Positions 18,261 to 27,613 of a stretch of 64,000 bases of DNA are shown piece after piece (position 1 is the first letter of the stretch; every line of letters starts with the position of its first letter). This stretch comes from Pseudomonadota bacterium (GTDB lineage: Bacteria > Pseudomonadota > Gammaproteobacteria > Burkholderiales > Sulfuriferulaceae). The DNA lies in NCBI GenBank assembly GCA_021801025.1, contig JAJYYK010000008.1:60954-124953 (forward strand), read 5' to 3'. The notes under the pieces were generated by a model. That model had not been told where the DNA came from. It worked only from the letters and a program-made list of their open reading frames with translations, and ran no database searches. The position numbers were made by a program, and so were the translations under genes.

Positions 18261-21200
18261 GTGCCTCATTTGGACAAGCCACCCATCAACACCCTGACTG
18301 ATTTGCGGCATCATATTCACGAAATTTTTTTCGCTGAGCAGGATGCGCACAAAGTGATCGAAGCGTTTTGCCTGCTGGGTGAACAGGTGTTGCCGCAAGC
18401 CGTGGCTTCTGTGATGCGTCTCGATGGTAATGGCCTGTTGCAGGTGTATGCCGCACCCAGTATTCCTGTGGCGGCGCAAGTTCAATTGGCCAATCTGCAA
18501 CCGGGACTGGAGTCGGGGTCTTGCGGCAATGTCGTGGTCCAGAATCAGCCCGTTTTTGTTGCGGATACTTTAAATGATGCCAGATGGAAGCAACTTAAAT
18601 CGTTTGCCATTGATTTCCATATCATGTCATGTTGGTCAGTGCCCGTGCGTGATACCGATGAACATGTTATGGGAACCTTCGCATTATCCAGTCCCACGCA
18701 CCGCATGCCTACAAATGAACAGCAGGCGGTCCTGGAGACGATTGCTGTAGCGATTGGGAAAATGTGGGTGCGTGATGCGCTTGACGAAGCGGCCCGTTCA
18801 CAAGCCAGTGCCTTGAATGCTCTGTCAGAAGGGGTGTTGATCACTGACGCTCAGCAGAAAATAGTGTATGTCAATGCGGAGTTTACCCGACTTACCGGTT
18901 ACACGCTGGACGATTTGCTTGGTAAAAATTGCCGTCTATTGCAAGGAGCGGAAACCAGTGCGGAAACTGTGGCAGCTATTCGCGTTGCATTGCAACAAGG
19001 CGGCTGTTTTCGGGGCGAAATTCTTAACTATCACCGTAATGGCACGCCTTTCTGGAACAGATTGACCATCAGTCCGGTTTTTAACCCAAATGGCCAGCTT
19101 ACGCACTATGTGGGGGTGCAACACGACATTAGCGTTCGTAGGCGACTTGATGTGCAACTGCACAATTTGCAGCAATATCAATCCGCCGTTTTACGTATTC
19201 AGCAAGCATTGATGGGCCTGGATGCGCCACAGGCAATGTATCAATATCTGGTGGAAGCTATTGTGGTTGATACGTCTTTACAGAGTGCGTTTGTGGCCGT
19301 ACCGGAAAATGGCAGTGAATGGCTCAGGGTGGTGGCAGTCGGAGCCGAGCAACCTGATGTGCGTGACGCTTTGGGGCAATTGACACCTTCTCTCGACGGC
19401 GGACATGGGCCCTATGCGTCGATGACACCCAGCCGGGCCTTTCGGGAAAACAGACCGGTTGGTCCTGAAGACCTGGATAACGGCCCCGCACATTCGCTGA
19501 TTATTGCGGCGTACCCGGCGCTGGCAGGTTTAAATGTCGCCATGGCCTTCCCCATTGTTCTGGCAACACAGGTAACGCCAGTAGCCGTACTGGTGGTTCA
19601 TGCTAACACGCTGAGTGATTTTACGGTGGAAATCCAAAAATTGCTGGCACAATTGGTGCAATTTTTGGGCTTGGCCTTGATGCGGGTGTTTCAGCATGGG
19701 GTGTTGCAGGCCAATACTGTACGCATTGAACGTTTGAGCGCTTTTCGTTTGCTGTTGGCCGAGGTCAATCAAGCTGTTGTCAATGCTACCCAAGAATCCA
19801 AATTTTTAAAACACCTGTGCGATCTGTCTATCCAGTTTACCTCTGCCCGATTAGTCTGTTTTGCACGCCCGGATGAGCAAGGGCAATTTTACTTTCCCAT
19901 AGCCAGCGGTGCTGTAGATTATTTAAATGGTTTGAAAACCTCCATTGATCCCGCGTTGAAAGAGGGGCAAGGTGGTATGGGGCGCGCGTGGCGTGAAAAT
20001 CGCGCGATCTATGCGTCGTCTTACTCCGAGCCACATTTGACGCCGTGGCGAGGGCGTGCGTTGGCTGCTGGTTTAAACTCGACAGCATGCTTGCCGGTGC
20101 ATCGCGAAGACAAGCTTTGGGGGTTGCTGTGTTTATTCCACGGCGAGGAAAATTTGTACGATAACGAATTGCAAACCGTGTTGCAAAATCTGGCTGACGA
20201 CGTGTCGCGTGGTTTGGATACGCTTGCGATTCAATCTGTACAAAATGCTTTACTTAACAGCTCGGTAGTGGGAATTATCCTGGTACGCCAGCGCATGATA
20301 CAAGGATGTAATGCGTATTATGCAAAAATGTTGGGTTATACCTCGGCGGAGGATTTGCGCGGACAGAATACGCGCATGTTTTTTACCAGCACAGCAGAAT
20401 TTGAACGTTTTGGTGAGCAGTATGACATATTGCTGGCGCACGGCGCCACGCATGTCAGTGCGCAGCAATTTATGCGTCAGGATGGCACTGTGATGCTGGT
20501 TGATATGTCGGGCACGCTGTTGTCGGACGCAGACGATAATTTGACCGTGTGGACGATAGAGGATGTGACGGCACGAGAACGTACACGCCAATTATATCAG
20601 GCGTTGCTGGCACAAAGTGACGTGGTGCTGCAATCGCGCGGCGAAGCTGACATGCTGGCCAGCACCTGCACCCAGCTTGCGCAGAATAATGTTTTTCATG
20701 CGGTGTGGATTAGCCAACCGGATGCACAAGGCGCGATCAGTATCCTGGCGCAAGCAGGCGCAGGTGCCAGTGCTTTGCAACGCTTCACCAATCTGACTTT
20801 AACTGATGTGCCCCTGGTGGCACAGGCATGGGAAGAGCACAAAACAGCCTATAACCATGACAACCTCGTCGATCCCCGTATGGTCGCCTGGTACGGTTAT
20901 TTGCGTGCGCAAGGCTGGTTGTCTTCATTGGCGATTCCTGTTTGGCGTGGCGACAAACCGTGGGCAGTGATTGATTTTGTGGCTGATCATACCGAAGCGT
21001 TTGACAGTGAAACGCAACAGTTGTGTCAGCGCGTGGCTGATTTTTTGGGCCATGGACTGGACGAACTGGATCGCAAACACGCACTCAGCACCTTGCAAAC
21101 GGAAGAAGCCTATCGTGCTCGTCATGATTCGTTAACCGGTTTGCCCAACCGGTTTGCGCTGGAAAATTATTTGCCGCAAGCCCTTGCACGCATGCGTCGT

Positions 21201-23687
21201 ACCGATAAAATGTTGGCAGTGGGTTTGTTGGATATTGATGATTTTAAACCGGTGAATGACCAGTATGGCCATGAGGCTGGCGATCAGTTGTTGCGGGAAT
21301 TTGCGCAACGGATGCGCACAGACGTGCGTGAGTCCGATTTCATTGCTCGACTGGGTGGCGATGAATTCGTGGTGGTGCTGGAAGACCTTGATGCTTCGCA
21401 AATCCAGATGGATATTACCGTGAGTATGAACCGTCTGCATCAGTCAGTAGAATCTGCCTTCACCCTGAATTCCGGGGCGCAGGTGATGGTGGGGATGACC
21501 ATGGGGTTGGCCTTGTTTCCGCACGACGCGCAAGAAGCCGATGCGCTGTTGCGTCAGGCTGATGCCGCGATGTACCAAAATAAACTGCACAAGGCCCAGC
21601 GTACACAGTGGTGGCAAGTCGGTGTGGGCAAAATGGCCGCTGCACCACCACAAGAATTACTCAAACGGGGGCAGCTTTTTGATCCTTTTGGCATCGAGGC
21701 AACGGCTTTGTTGAATAAGTTGCAGGATTATCTCCATGGTATCACCAGTCAATTTGTCGAGCGTTTCTATGCCGAATTGAGCCCGCAAGCCCAAAACATA
21801 TTAAAAACGCTGTCTGAAACGGAGGTGCAGGCGCTGAAAACGCGGCAGTTTGAACATGTTTGCTTTTTGCTGAATCCCCATACCACGCGTGAAATGATCA
21901 CCGTGCGAGCGCAACGCCTGGGTGTGGTACACAGCCTGGTTGGTATCAATGGGGCTGCACTGCTGGAAGCAGGCACACGGTATCGCCAACTGGTGAACGA
22001 GTACTTTCTGACGGTGCCTTTACGCTCGCAGGACCGCTATTACCTGGCTCAAACGATTGATGTGCGCATTCAACACGATATTCAAATTGAATTGCAAGCC
22101 AACGACGCCACTCAGTTAGCCTATCAACAATTGTTGATGCGGACGAGTGCATCAAGCAACTTGCCCTGGCTGGAATTGCAGCAGATGGAATTGCAGGCCA
22201 TTGCCGATCTGCCTGGCGTATGCGTATGCGAGGTGCTGCGTCCTGATGTGCAAGGCGTGTTCACGGTTGAAGCCAGTGCCGGTTCGGGCGCAGAAATATA
22301 CCGGGAAGCGGTGCGTGCGATACCGCCGGTTTTGGATGAGCGCCAAGCAGCGGGGCAAGGTTTGGTGGCCACGGCTTGGCGCAGTAGACATATCGTGACC
22401 TCAGAGGCGTTTGCTGAGGATCAAAAAACCAGCCCCTGGCACGAAGGTTTACGCGCCTTGTCGATACGCAGTATGGTGGCGATACCGGTTGTGGATATGC
22501 ATGGCATTACCCGCTTCATACTCGGGGTTCAAGGCAGCTATCCGAATCAGTTTTCTACCCATTGGGCACGTCAATTTACTTTGGGATTACAACAGCGCTG
22601 GTTTGCCCTGTGGCAGCAGGCGAACCAACCGTTGACGATGACGTTGTCGCAGGAAACGGTCGCACTGTACCGCAAGCAGTTGTTTTCCGGCGGGTTGCTG
22701 ATGCTGGTGCAACCCATCGTGAATTTGCATACCGGCGCCCTGGTCAAAATAGAAGCCTTGGCGCGGTTAAAATTGCCTGACGGTGAAGTGGTTTTGCCGA
22801 ATGTGTTTCTGCCTTTGTTGAGTAGTGTGGAGTTGAATCAATTGTTTCGTCTGGGTTTGGATCAGGCATTGAACATCTTGACTATTTTAGAGGGACAGGG
22901 TGTCTTGCCGGGTATTTCCGTCAACCTGCCACCCAGTACCTTACTCGATGGGCATTGTGTGCAATGGGTGGAAACAGCGCTACATCAGCATGGGATGGCT
23001 CCGCAGCGCTTGACGCTTGAATTGCTGGAAACAGACCGCATCGAACACACGACTCAGGATGAGCATTTCGTGCAATTGCGCCAGTTGGGCGTAGGTATGT
23101 CCATGGATGATCTTGGGTCCGGTTTTAGCAGCCTGCAACGCCTGTCACAAACCCGATTTACCAGCATCAAGATGGATCAGAGTTTGCTTGCCAAGATTTA
23201 TTTACACCCGGTTCAAACCCTCAGTTTGCTGAGTATTATCGTACAAATGGGGCGAGACTTTGATTGTGAAGTGGTGATTGAGGGGCTGGAAAATGCCGAT
23301 CTCATTGAAACGGCCACGCTGATGGGCGCCTCATATGGGCAGGGATATGGTTTGGCGCGCCCTATGCTGGCGGAGGATTTAAAGGCATGGCAGCAGAATT
23401 TTAAACTGGCTTATACCCCCGATCGCATCCAAACATCGATTGGTGCTTTGGCCTATCACTGGAAAAGGCTTCATGACAAAACCATGCACCTGCAAAATTA
23501 CGGGGACTGTCCTTTGACCCGGTTTTTAGTGGAACGTGGCTTGCAAGACAGTGTGTGTGCGCACTGGCATGAGCATACTCACACAGACCCACAAAATCAG
23601 GAGGCCAGTCAATTGTTGTTAAATTGCCTGGTTGGTCTGGTGCAGGAGGATGCAGAAACGGCTGGAAAAGTGCTTAATCTGTTGTAG
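18261..23687 (+). CDS. Giant GAF/PAS/GGDEF/globin/EAL c-di-GMP protein
   Basis: This 1808-residue soluble protein starts at GTG 18261. Approximate domains are GAF (15-170), PAS (180-295), GAF (300-465), GAF (490-655), PAS (657-775), GAF (775-945), GGDEF (952-1115), a globin-coupled-sensor type globin (1135-1295) with proximal His near 1224, GAF (1305-1465), EAL (1480-1715) and a His/Cys-rich tail. GGDEF is intact near 1032 with an RESD inhibitory site. The EAL part keeps IEALAR, DDLGSG, an IKMD Lys and VIEGLE, so both activities may be functional. Several ligands, including O2 or NO at the globin, could control c-di-GMP. No membrane segments are seen. Confidence 0.88.
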   Translation: MPHLDKPPINTLTDLRHHIHEIFFAEQDAHKVIEAFCLLGEQVLPQAVASVMRLDGNGLLQVYAAPSIPVAAQVQLANLQPGLESGSCGNVVVQNQPVFVADTLNDARWKQLKSFAIDFHIMSCWSVPVRDTDEHVMGTFALSSPTHRMPTNEQQAVLETIAVAIGKMWVRDALDEAARSQASALNALSEGVLITDAQQKIVYVNAEFTRLTGYTLDDLLGKNCRLLQGAETSAETVAAIRVALQQGGCFRGEILNYHRNGTPFWNRLTISPVFNPNGQLTHYVGVQHDISVRRRLDVQLHNLQQYQSAVLRIQQALMGLDAPQAMYQYLVEAIVVDTSLQSAFVAVPENGSEWLRVVAVGAEQPDVRDALGQLTPSLDGGHGPYASMTPSRAFRENRPVGPEDLDNGPAHSLIIAAYPALAGLNVAMAFPIVLATQVTPVAVLVVHANTLSDFTVEIQKLLAQLVQFLGLALMRVFQHGVLQANTVRIERLSAFRLLLAEVNQAVVNATQESKFLKHLCDLSIQFTSARLVCFARPDEQGQFYFPIASGAVDYLNGLKTSIDPALKEGQGGMGRAWRENRAIYASSYSEPHLTPWRGRALAAGLNSTACLPVHREDKLWGLLCLFHGEENLYDNELQTVLQNLADDVSRGLDTLAIQSVQNALLNSSVVGIILVRQRMIQGCNAYYAKMLGYTSAEDLRGQNTRMFFTSTAEFERFGEQYDILLAHGATHVSAQQFMRQDGTVMLVDMSGTLLSDADDNLTVWTIEDVTARERTRQLYQALLAQSDVVLQSRGEADMLASTCTQLAQNNVFHAVWISQPDAQGAISILAQAGAGASALQRFTNLTLTDVPLVAQAWEEHKTAYNHDNLVDPRMVAWYGYLRAQGWLSSLAIPVWRGDKPWAVIDFVADHTEAFDSETQQLCQRVADFLGHGLDELDRKHALSTLQTEEAYRARHDSLTGLPNRFALENYLPQALARMRRTDKMLAVGLLDIDDFKPVNDQYGHEAGDQLLREFAQRMRTDVRESDFIARLGGDEFVVVLEDLDASQIQMDITVSMNRLHQSVESAFTLNSGAQVMVGMTMGLALFPHDAQEADALLRQADAAMYQNKLHKAQRTQWWQVGVGKMAAAPPQELLKRGQLFDPFGIEATALLNKLQDYLHGITSQFVERFYAELSPQAQNILKTLSETEVQALKTRQFEHVCFLLNPHTTREMITVRAQRLGVVHSLVGINGAALLEAGTRYRQLVNEYFLTVPLRSQDRYYLAQTIDVRIQHDIQIELQANDATQLAYQQLLMRTSASSNLPWLELQQMELQAIADLPGVCVCEVLRPDVQGVFTVEASAGSGAEIYREAVRAIPPVLDERQAAGQGLVATAWRSRHIVTSEAFAEDQKTSPWHEGLRALSIRSMVAIPVVDMHGITRFILGVQGSYPNQFSTHWARQFTLGLQQRWFALWQQANQPLTMTLSQETVALYRKQLFSGGLLMLVQPIVNLHTGALVKIEALARLKLPDGEVVLPNVFLPLLSSVELNQLFRLGLDQALNILTILEGQGVLPGISVNLPPSTLLDGHCVQWVETALHQHGMAPQRLTLELLETDRIEHTTQDEHFVQLRQLGVGMSMDDLGSGFSSLQRLSQTRFTSIKMDQSLLAKIYLHPVQTLSLLSIIVQMGRDFDCEVVIEGLENADLIETATLMGASYGQGYGLARPMLAEDLKAWQQNFKLAYTPDRIQTSIGALAYHWKRLHDKTMHLQNYGDCPLTRFLVERGLQDSVCAHWHEHTHTDPQNQEASQLLLNCLVGLVQEDAETAGKVLNLL

Positions 23688-23767
23688 CTGGAATCTGGGA
23701 GCCTGTTAAATCCGCAGACAATTACTGTTTCAAGATTAATTTGGACGATATCAGGACTAAATCAGGC

Positions 23768-24211
23768 TTATCCATAACAGGTTTTCTGTAATTGACGGAT
23801 GGCTGCGGCGTTGCTGGGCGAAAAGCAGCGTTCTGCGGCCTCGTTTGCAGTCATCCAGCGATAATGGAGGTGTTCTTTGGGAGCGATGATAATCTCCAGG
23901 GTTGTTGGTACCTGCAGACTGAAAACATGCTCTACGTTGTGTGTTACCCCTGATGCATAACGGTAACGAAATTCGGTATAAATTTCATAGCGGTTAATCT
24001 GTTGCCAGTCGTGCAGGTGAGCATACGGCATCGTCAGGCCGGTTTCCTCCTGAACTTCCCGTTGCGCAGCCTGGCTGGGCGTTTCATCATTCTCCAGGCT
24101 GCCTGTGACCGATTGCCACCAACCGGGGTGATCAGCCCGCTCCAAAAGTAAAATTTCAAGTGTTGGGGTGTGGATCACAACCAGTACTGACTCGGGACGT
24201 TTGTAAGTCAT
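23768..24211 (-). CDS. nudB: Dihydroneopterin triphosphate diphosphatase / dATP pyrophosphohydrolase
   Basis: This 147-residue Nudix hydrolase has a complete Nudix box (G-x5-E-x7-REVQEETGL) near residues 37-59. NudB removes pyrophosphate from dihydroneopterin triphosphate in folate synthesis and also hydrolyses dATP. It is the last gene of a leftward unit glnS-sixA-nudB, with 13 bp to sixA. folK lies elsewhere in the window (56.6 kb), so the folate genes are not clustered. Confidence 0.85.
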   Translation of the reverse strand: MTYKRPESVLVVIHTPTLEILLLERADHPGWWQSVTGSLENDETPSQAAQREVQEETGLTMPYAHLHDWQQINRYEIYTEFRYRYASGVTHNVEHVFSLQVPTTLEIIIAPKEHLHYRWMTANEAAERCFSPSNAAAIRQLQKTCYG

Positions 24212-24224
24212 GGATGCATGGGTA

Positions 24225-24680
24225 TCAAATCATCTCTGACGACAGTGCCGCACGCAGGATATGCTGTTGTTGAGTTGCTTTTCTGACCCGGTTGCTGATC
24301 CAGATGATGCCCCCTTTTTTTATGGATAATTCTGCTTCTTGTCCAGACAACAACAGCATAGCCGCTCGACCAAGGCTGGGTTGGTGTCCGATTAATAACA
24401 CCGTGCCGCCGCCATCCGGCCAGCCAGCGGTCAATAACAGTGTCATGGCGTCGGCATTGGGTGACAGGACATTTATCGTTTGATATTTGCGTTGTAAAGC
24501 CGCAGCAGTTTGTTGTGTCCTTGCGGCAGGGCTGACCAAAATGCGGGTGTTATTCGGAATGCGTTGCTTGAGCCATTCCGCCATTTTTTTCGCCTGTTGG
24601 CGGCCCTTTGGCGTCAGTTCGCGCGACAGATCGGGTTCGCCATCCACGGCATCCGCATGCCGCCATAAAATTAAATCCAT
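24225..24680 (-). CDS. sixA: Phosphohistidine phosphatase SixA-like
   Basis: This histidine-phosphatase-superfamily protein of 152 residues begins MDLILWRHADA, with the catalytic RHA motif at residues 7-9, and a second conserved His in LLIGHQPSLG. The frame is open 20 codons further upstream, but the start at 24680 gives the normal N terminus. SixA dephosphorylates phospho-His on phosphotransfer proteins; the target here is unknown. Confidence 0.85.
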   Translation of the reverse strand: MDLILWRHADAVDGEPDLSRELTPKGRQQAKKMAEWLKQRIPNNTRILVSPAARTQQTAAALQRKYQTINVLSPNADAMTLLLTAGWPDGGGTVLLIGHQPSLGRAAMLLLSGQEAELSIKKGGIIWISNRVRKATQQQHILRAALSSEMI

Positions 24681-24758
24681 TTTGCTACCCAAGGTCGAAT
24701 AATTGGTGGCATACAGGGTAACGGGCGTGGCGTGATGCACTTCAACACATTACTCCGG

Positions 24759-26444
24759 TTAAGCATGGGTTTTCCCCCAGGTATCTTTTAATCCTACCGT
24801 GCGATTGAAAACAGGTTTGCCAACATGGCTGTCAACCCGGTCTGCCACAAAATATCCATGACGTTCAAACTGAAAGCGCTCTTCAGCTTGGGCACCTGTC
24901 AGTGCGGGTTCTATCCAGGCTTGAATAATTTGTTTCGAGTGGGGATTAATGTCGAGCATGAAATCCTGTTCGGTTCCCGGATGCGGTACGCTGAACAGTC
25001 GATCATACAGGCGTACTTCACACGCTTCGACACTTTTTACTGGCAGCCAATGGATGTTACCTTTGACTTTGACGCTGTCTGAACCGGGCGTGCCCGATTT
25101 GGTGTCGGGCAGGTATTCGGCATGTACAGTCAGCAATTGACCGTTTGCATCATAATCTGCGTGAGTGCATTCAATCACATAGGCATAGCGCAGTCGAACC
25201 CGGTTGCCGGGATACAGCCGGAAAAATCCTTTGCTGGGCGTTTCCATGTAATCCTCGCGCTCAATCCACAGCTCTTTTGATAATGGGATGGCCCGCTTAC
25301 CCAGTTCCGGTTTGAGTGGGTGGTTGGGGGCGAAGCAGTCTTCCTGAAGGTTTTCCGGATAATTGTCAATGATCAGTTTGATTGGGTTGAGCACGGCAAT
25401 GCGGCGTTCGGCATTAAGGTTCAAATCCTCACGCATACATTCTTCCAGTACGCTCATGTCTATCCAGGAATCGGCTTTGGAAACACCGATACGGTCAGTA
25501 AACAGCTGAAATCCGGCAGCGGTGAAACCGCGTCGGCGTGCACCCACCAGTGTTGGCAGACGCGGGTCGTCCCAGCTGTCTACGGCTTGACTTTCCACCA
25601 GCTGGATGAGTTTGCGTTTGGACAGGACCACATAAGTGAGATTAAGTCGTGCAAATTCAATTTGTTGCGGATGCCAGCCGAGTTGTGGCGCCAATTGGTC
25701 GAGCACCCAATCGTACAGCGGACGATGGTCTTCAAACTCTAAAGTGCAAATGGAGTGCGTGATGCGTTCCAGCGCATCGGAAATGCAGTGGGTGTAATCG
25801 TACAGAGGATAAATACACCACAGATTACCTGTGCGGTGGTGTTCGGCATGACGAATGCGATAAAGAACCGGGTCGCGAAGGTTGAAATTAGGCGAAGCCA
25901 TGTCAATTTTTGCGCGTAGCACATGTGCGCCATCCGGGAATTCTCCGGCTTTCATTCGGCGAAATAAATCCAGGTTGTCAACCACGCTGCGCTCGCGAAA
26001 AGGGCTGTTTTGGCCGGGAATGAGGTGTGTGCCGCGGTGTTCGCGCATGGCTTCAGCGGTTTGACTGTCCACGTAGGCCATGCCCTGTTGAATCAGAAAT
26101 TCGGCGAGAGCATAAAGCCGGTCAAAATAGTCGGAAGCAAAAAATTGATGCTCTCCCCAGTCAAAGCCCAGCCAGCGCACGGCGTCGAGGATGGCATCCA
26201 CATATTCCTGTTCTTCTTTTTCCGGATTGGTGTCGTCAAAACGCATATGGCACTGGCCACCATAATCGCGTGCCAGACCAAAATTTAAACAGATGGATTT
26301 GGCGTGACCATAATGCAAATAGCCGTTGGGTTCGGGTGGAAAACGGGTGGCAAAACGCCCTCCCCACTTGTTCTGACTGACGTCTTCGTCAATCATGTGG
26401 CGGATAAAGTTAGCGGGTGCGTGTTTTTCGGTGGAGTTGGGCAT
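24759..26444 (-). CDS. glnS: Glutaminyl-tRNA synthetase
   Basis: This class I synthetase of 561 residues charges tRNA-Gln. The HIGH-type motif appears as PPEPNGYLHYGHAKS near residue 40 and the KMSKS-type motif as VLSKRK near residue 273. The start MPNSTEKHAPANF at 26444 is chosen over an upstream in-frame ATG at 26495. It is transcribed divergently from the TRAP binding protein, with 45 bp between the starts. Confidence 0.95.
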   Translation of the reverse strand: MPNSTEKHAPANFIRHMIDEDVSQNKWGGRFATRFPPEPNGYLHYGHAKSICLNFGLARDYGGQCHMRFDDTNPEKEEQEYVDAILDAVRWLGFDWGEHQFFASDYFDRLYALAEFLIQQGMAYVDSQTAEAMREHRGTHLIPGQNSPFRERSVVDNLDLFRRMKAGEFPDGAHVLRAKIDMASPNFNLRDPVLYRIRHAEHHRTGNLWCIYPLYDYTHCISDALERITHSICTLEFEDHRPLYDWVLDQLAPQLGWHPQQIEFARLNLTYVVLSKRKLIQLVESQAVDSWDDPRLPTLVGARRRGFTAAGFQLFTDRIGVSKADSWIDMSVLEECMREDLNLNAERRIAVLNPIKLIIDNYPENLQEDCFAPNHPLKPELGKRAIPLSKELWIEREDYMETPSKGFFRLYPGNRVRLRYAYVIECTHADYDANGQLLTVHAEYLPDTKSGTPGSDSVKVKGNIHWLPVKSVEACEVRLYDRLFSVPHPGTEQDFMLDINPHSKQIIQAWIEPALTGAQAEERFQFERHGYFVADRVDSHVGKPVFNRTVGLKDTWGKTHA

Positions 26445-26489
26445 AAAAACGTATAATTGGAGGATATTGACACAGTAGTGGGGATAGTA

Positions 26490-27572
26490 ATGCAACGGCG
26501 AGAATTTATCAAAGGGGTTGCAGGGGTGGGTTTGGGTGGATTGGCCGTGAGTACGCCCAGTTTAGCGGCAGATTTGCCTGCGGTATCATGGCGTTTGGCT
26601 TCCAGCTTCCCTAAAAGTCTGGACACAATTTATAACGCTGCAGAGCAATTGGCAAGGCGCGTGGCGGCCTTAACGGGCGGCAGGTTTCAAATCCGCACGT
26701 TTGCGGGGGGTGAACTGGTGCCGGGCTTGCAGGTGCTGGATGCGGTGCAAAACGGCACAGTGGAATGCGGCCACAGCGCGAGCTATTATTATGTCGGCAA
26801 GAATATGGCATTTGCGTTCGATTGCGCCATGCCGTTTGGTATGACGACTCGACAGCAAAACGCGTGGATGTATTACGGCGGCGGACTGCAATTGATGCGC
26901 GATTTATTTAAAAATTACAATATTATTCAATTTCCGGGCGGCAATACGGGGGCGCAAATGGGAGGCTGGTTTCGGCACCCTGTCAATTCCCTGGCTGACT
27001 TGAAGGGGCTTAAAATGCGTATCCCCGGCCTGGGTGGGCAAGTAATGGCGCGCATGGGCGTGATACCACTGACTTTGCCGGGAAGTGATATTTATCCTGC
27101 ACTGGAAACCGGGGCGATCGATGCGGCGGAATGGGTCGGCCCGTATGACGACGAGAAATTGGGATTTCACAAAATCGCCAAAAACTATTATTACCCCGGT
27201 TGGTGGGAGGGTGGGCCGCAATTGTCTTTTATGGTCAATCTGCAAAAATGGCATGCTTTGCCCGTTCAATACCAGCAGGCATTTGAGGTGGCGGCCGCCG
27301 AAGCCAACCTGCTGATGGTGGCGGAATACGATGCCAAAAATCCGCCGGCTTTGATGCGTTTGGTGCAGGAGGGCGTCACCTTGCATGCTTTCCCCAAAGA
27401 CGTCATGCTCACCGCCCGTCGTGCGGCGTATGAGATTTTTGAACAGGAAGCGGCGCGCAACCCGATATTCCATACCATTTACAAATCATGGCTGCCATTT
27501 CTGGAAAGCGAGATACAGTGGTTCAAAATTGCCGAAGTGCCTTATGAGAATTTTATGGATTATGTGAAATAG
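26490..27572 (+). CDS. TRAP transporter substrate-binding protein, TakP/DctP-like, orphan
   Basis: This periplasmic solute receptor of 360 residues has a twin-arginine signal (MQRREFIKGVAG, cut near SLA-ADLP). The C-terminal half has the GAIDAAEWVGPYDDEKLGF and YYYPGWWEGG stretches typical of TakP-like receptors for 2-oxo acids or related carboxylates. No DctQ or DctM membrane genes lie next to it, so it must borrow a permease or its partners are elsewhere. The next gene is a malic enzyme that makes pyruvate, which fits an oxo-acid ligand, but this is inference. ATG 26490 is chosen for the signal peptide. Confidence 0.88.
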   Translation: MQRREFIKGVAGVGLGGLAVSTPSLAADLPAVSWRLASSFPKSLDTIYNAAEQLARRVAALTGGRFQIRTFAGGELVPGLQVLDAVQNGTVECGHSASYYYVGKNMAFAFDCAMPFGMTTRQQNAWMYYGGGLQLMRDLFKNYNIIQFPGGNTGAQMGGWFRHPVNSLADLKGLKMRIPGLGGQVMARMGVIPLTLPGSDIYPALETGAIDAAEWVGPYDDEKLGFHKIAKNYYYPGWWEGGPQLSFMVNLQKWHALPVQYQQAFEVAAAEANLLMVAEYDAKNPPALMRLVQEGVTLHAFPKDVMLTARRAAYEIFEQEAARNPIFHTIYKSWLPFLESEIQWFKIAEVPYENFMDYVK

Positions 27573-27613
27573 CGGGTTTTGATTGAACGGACAACAAAGA
27601 TGGATCAGGAATA

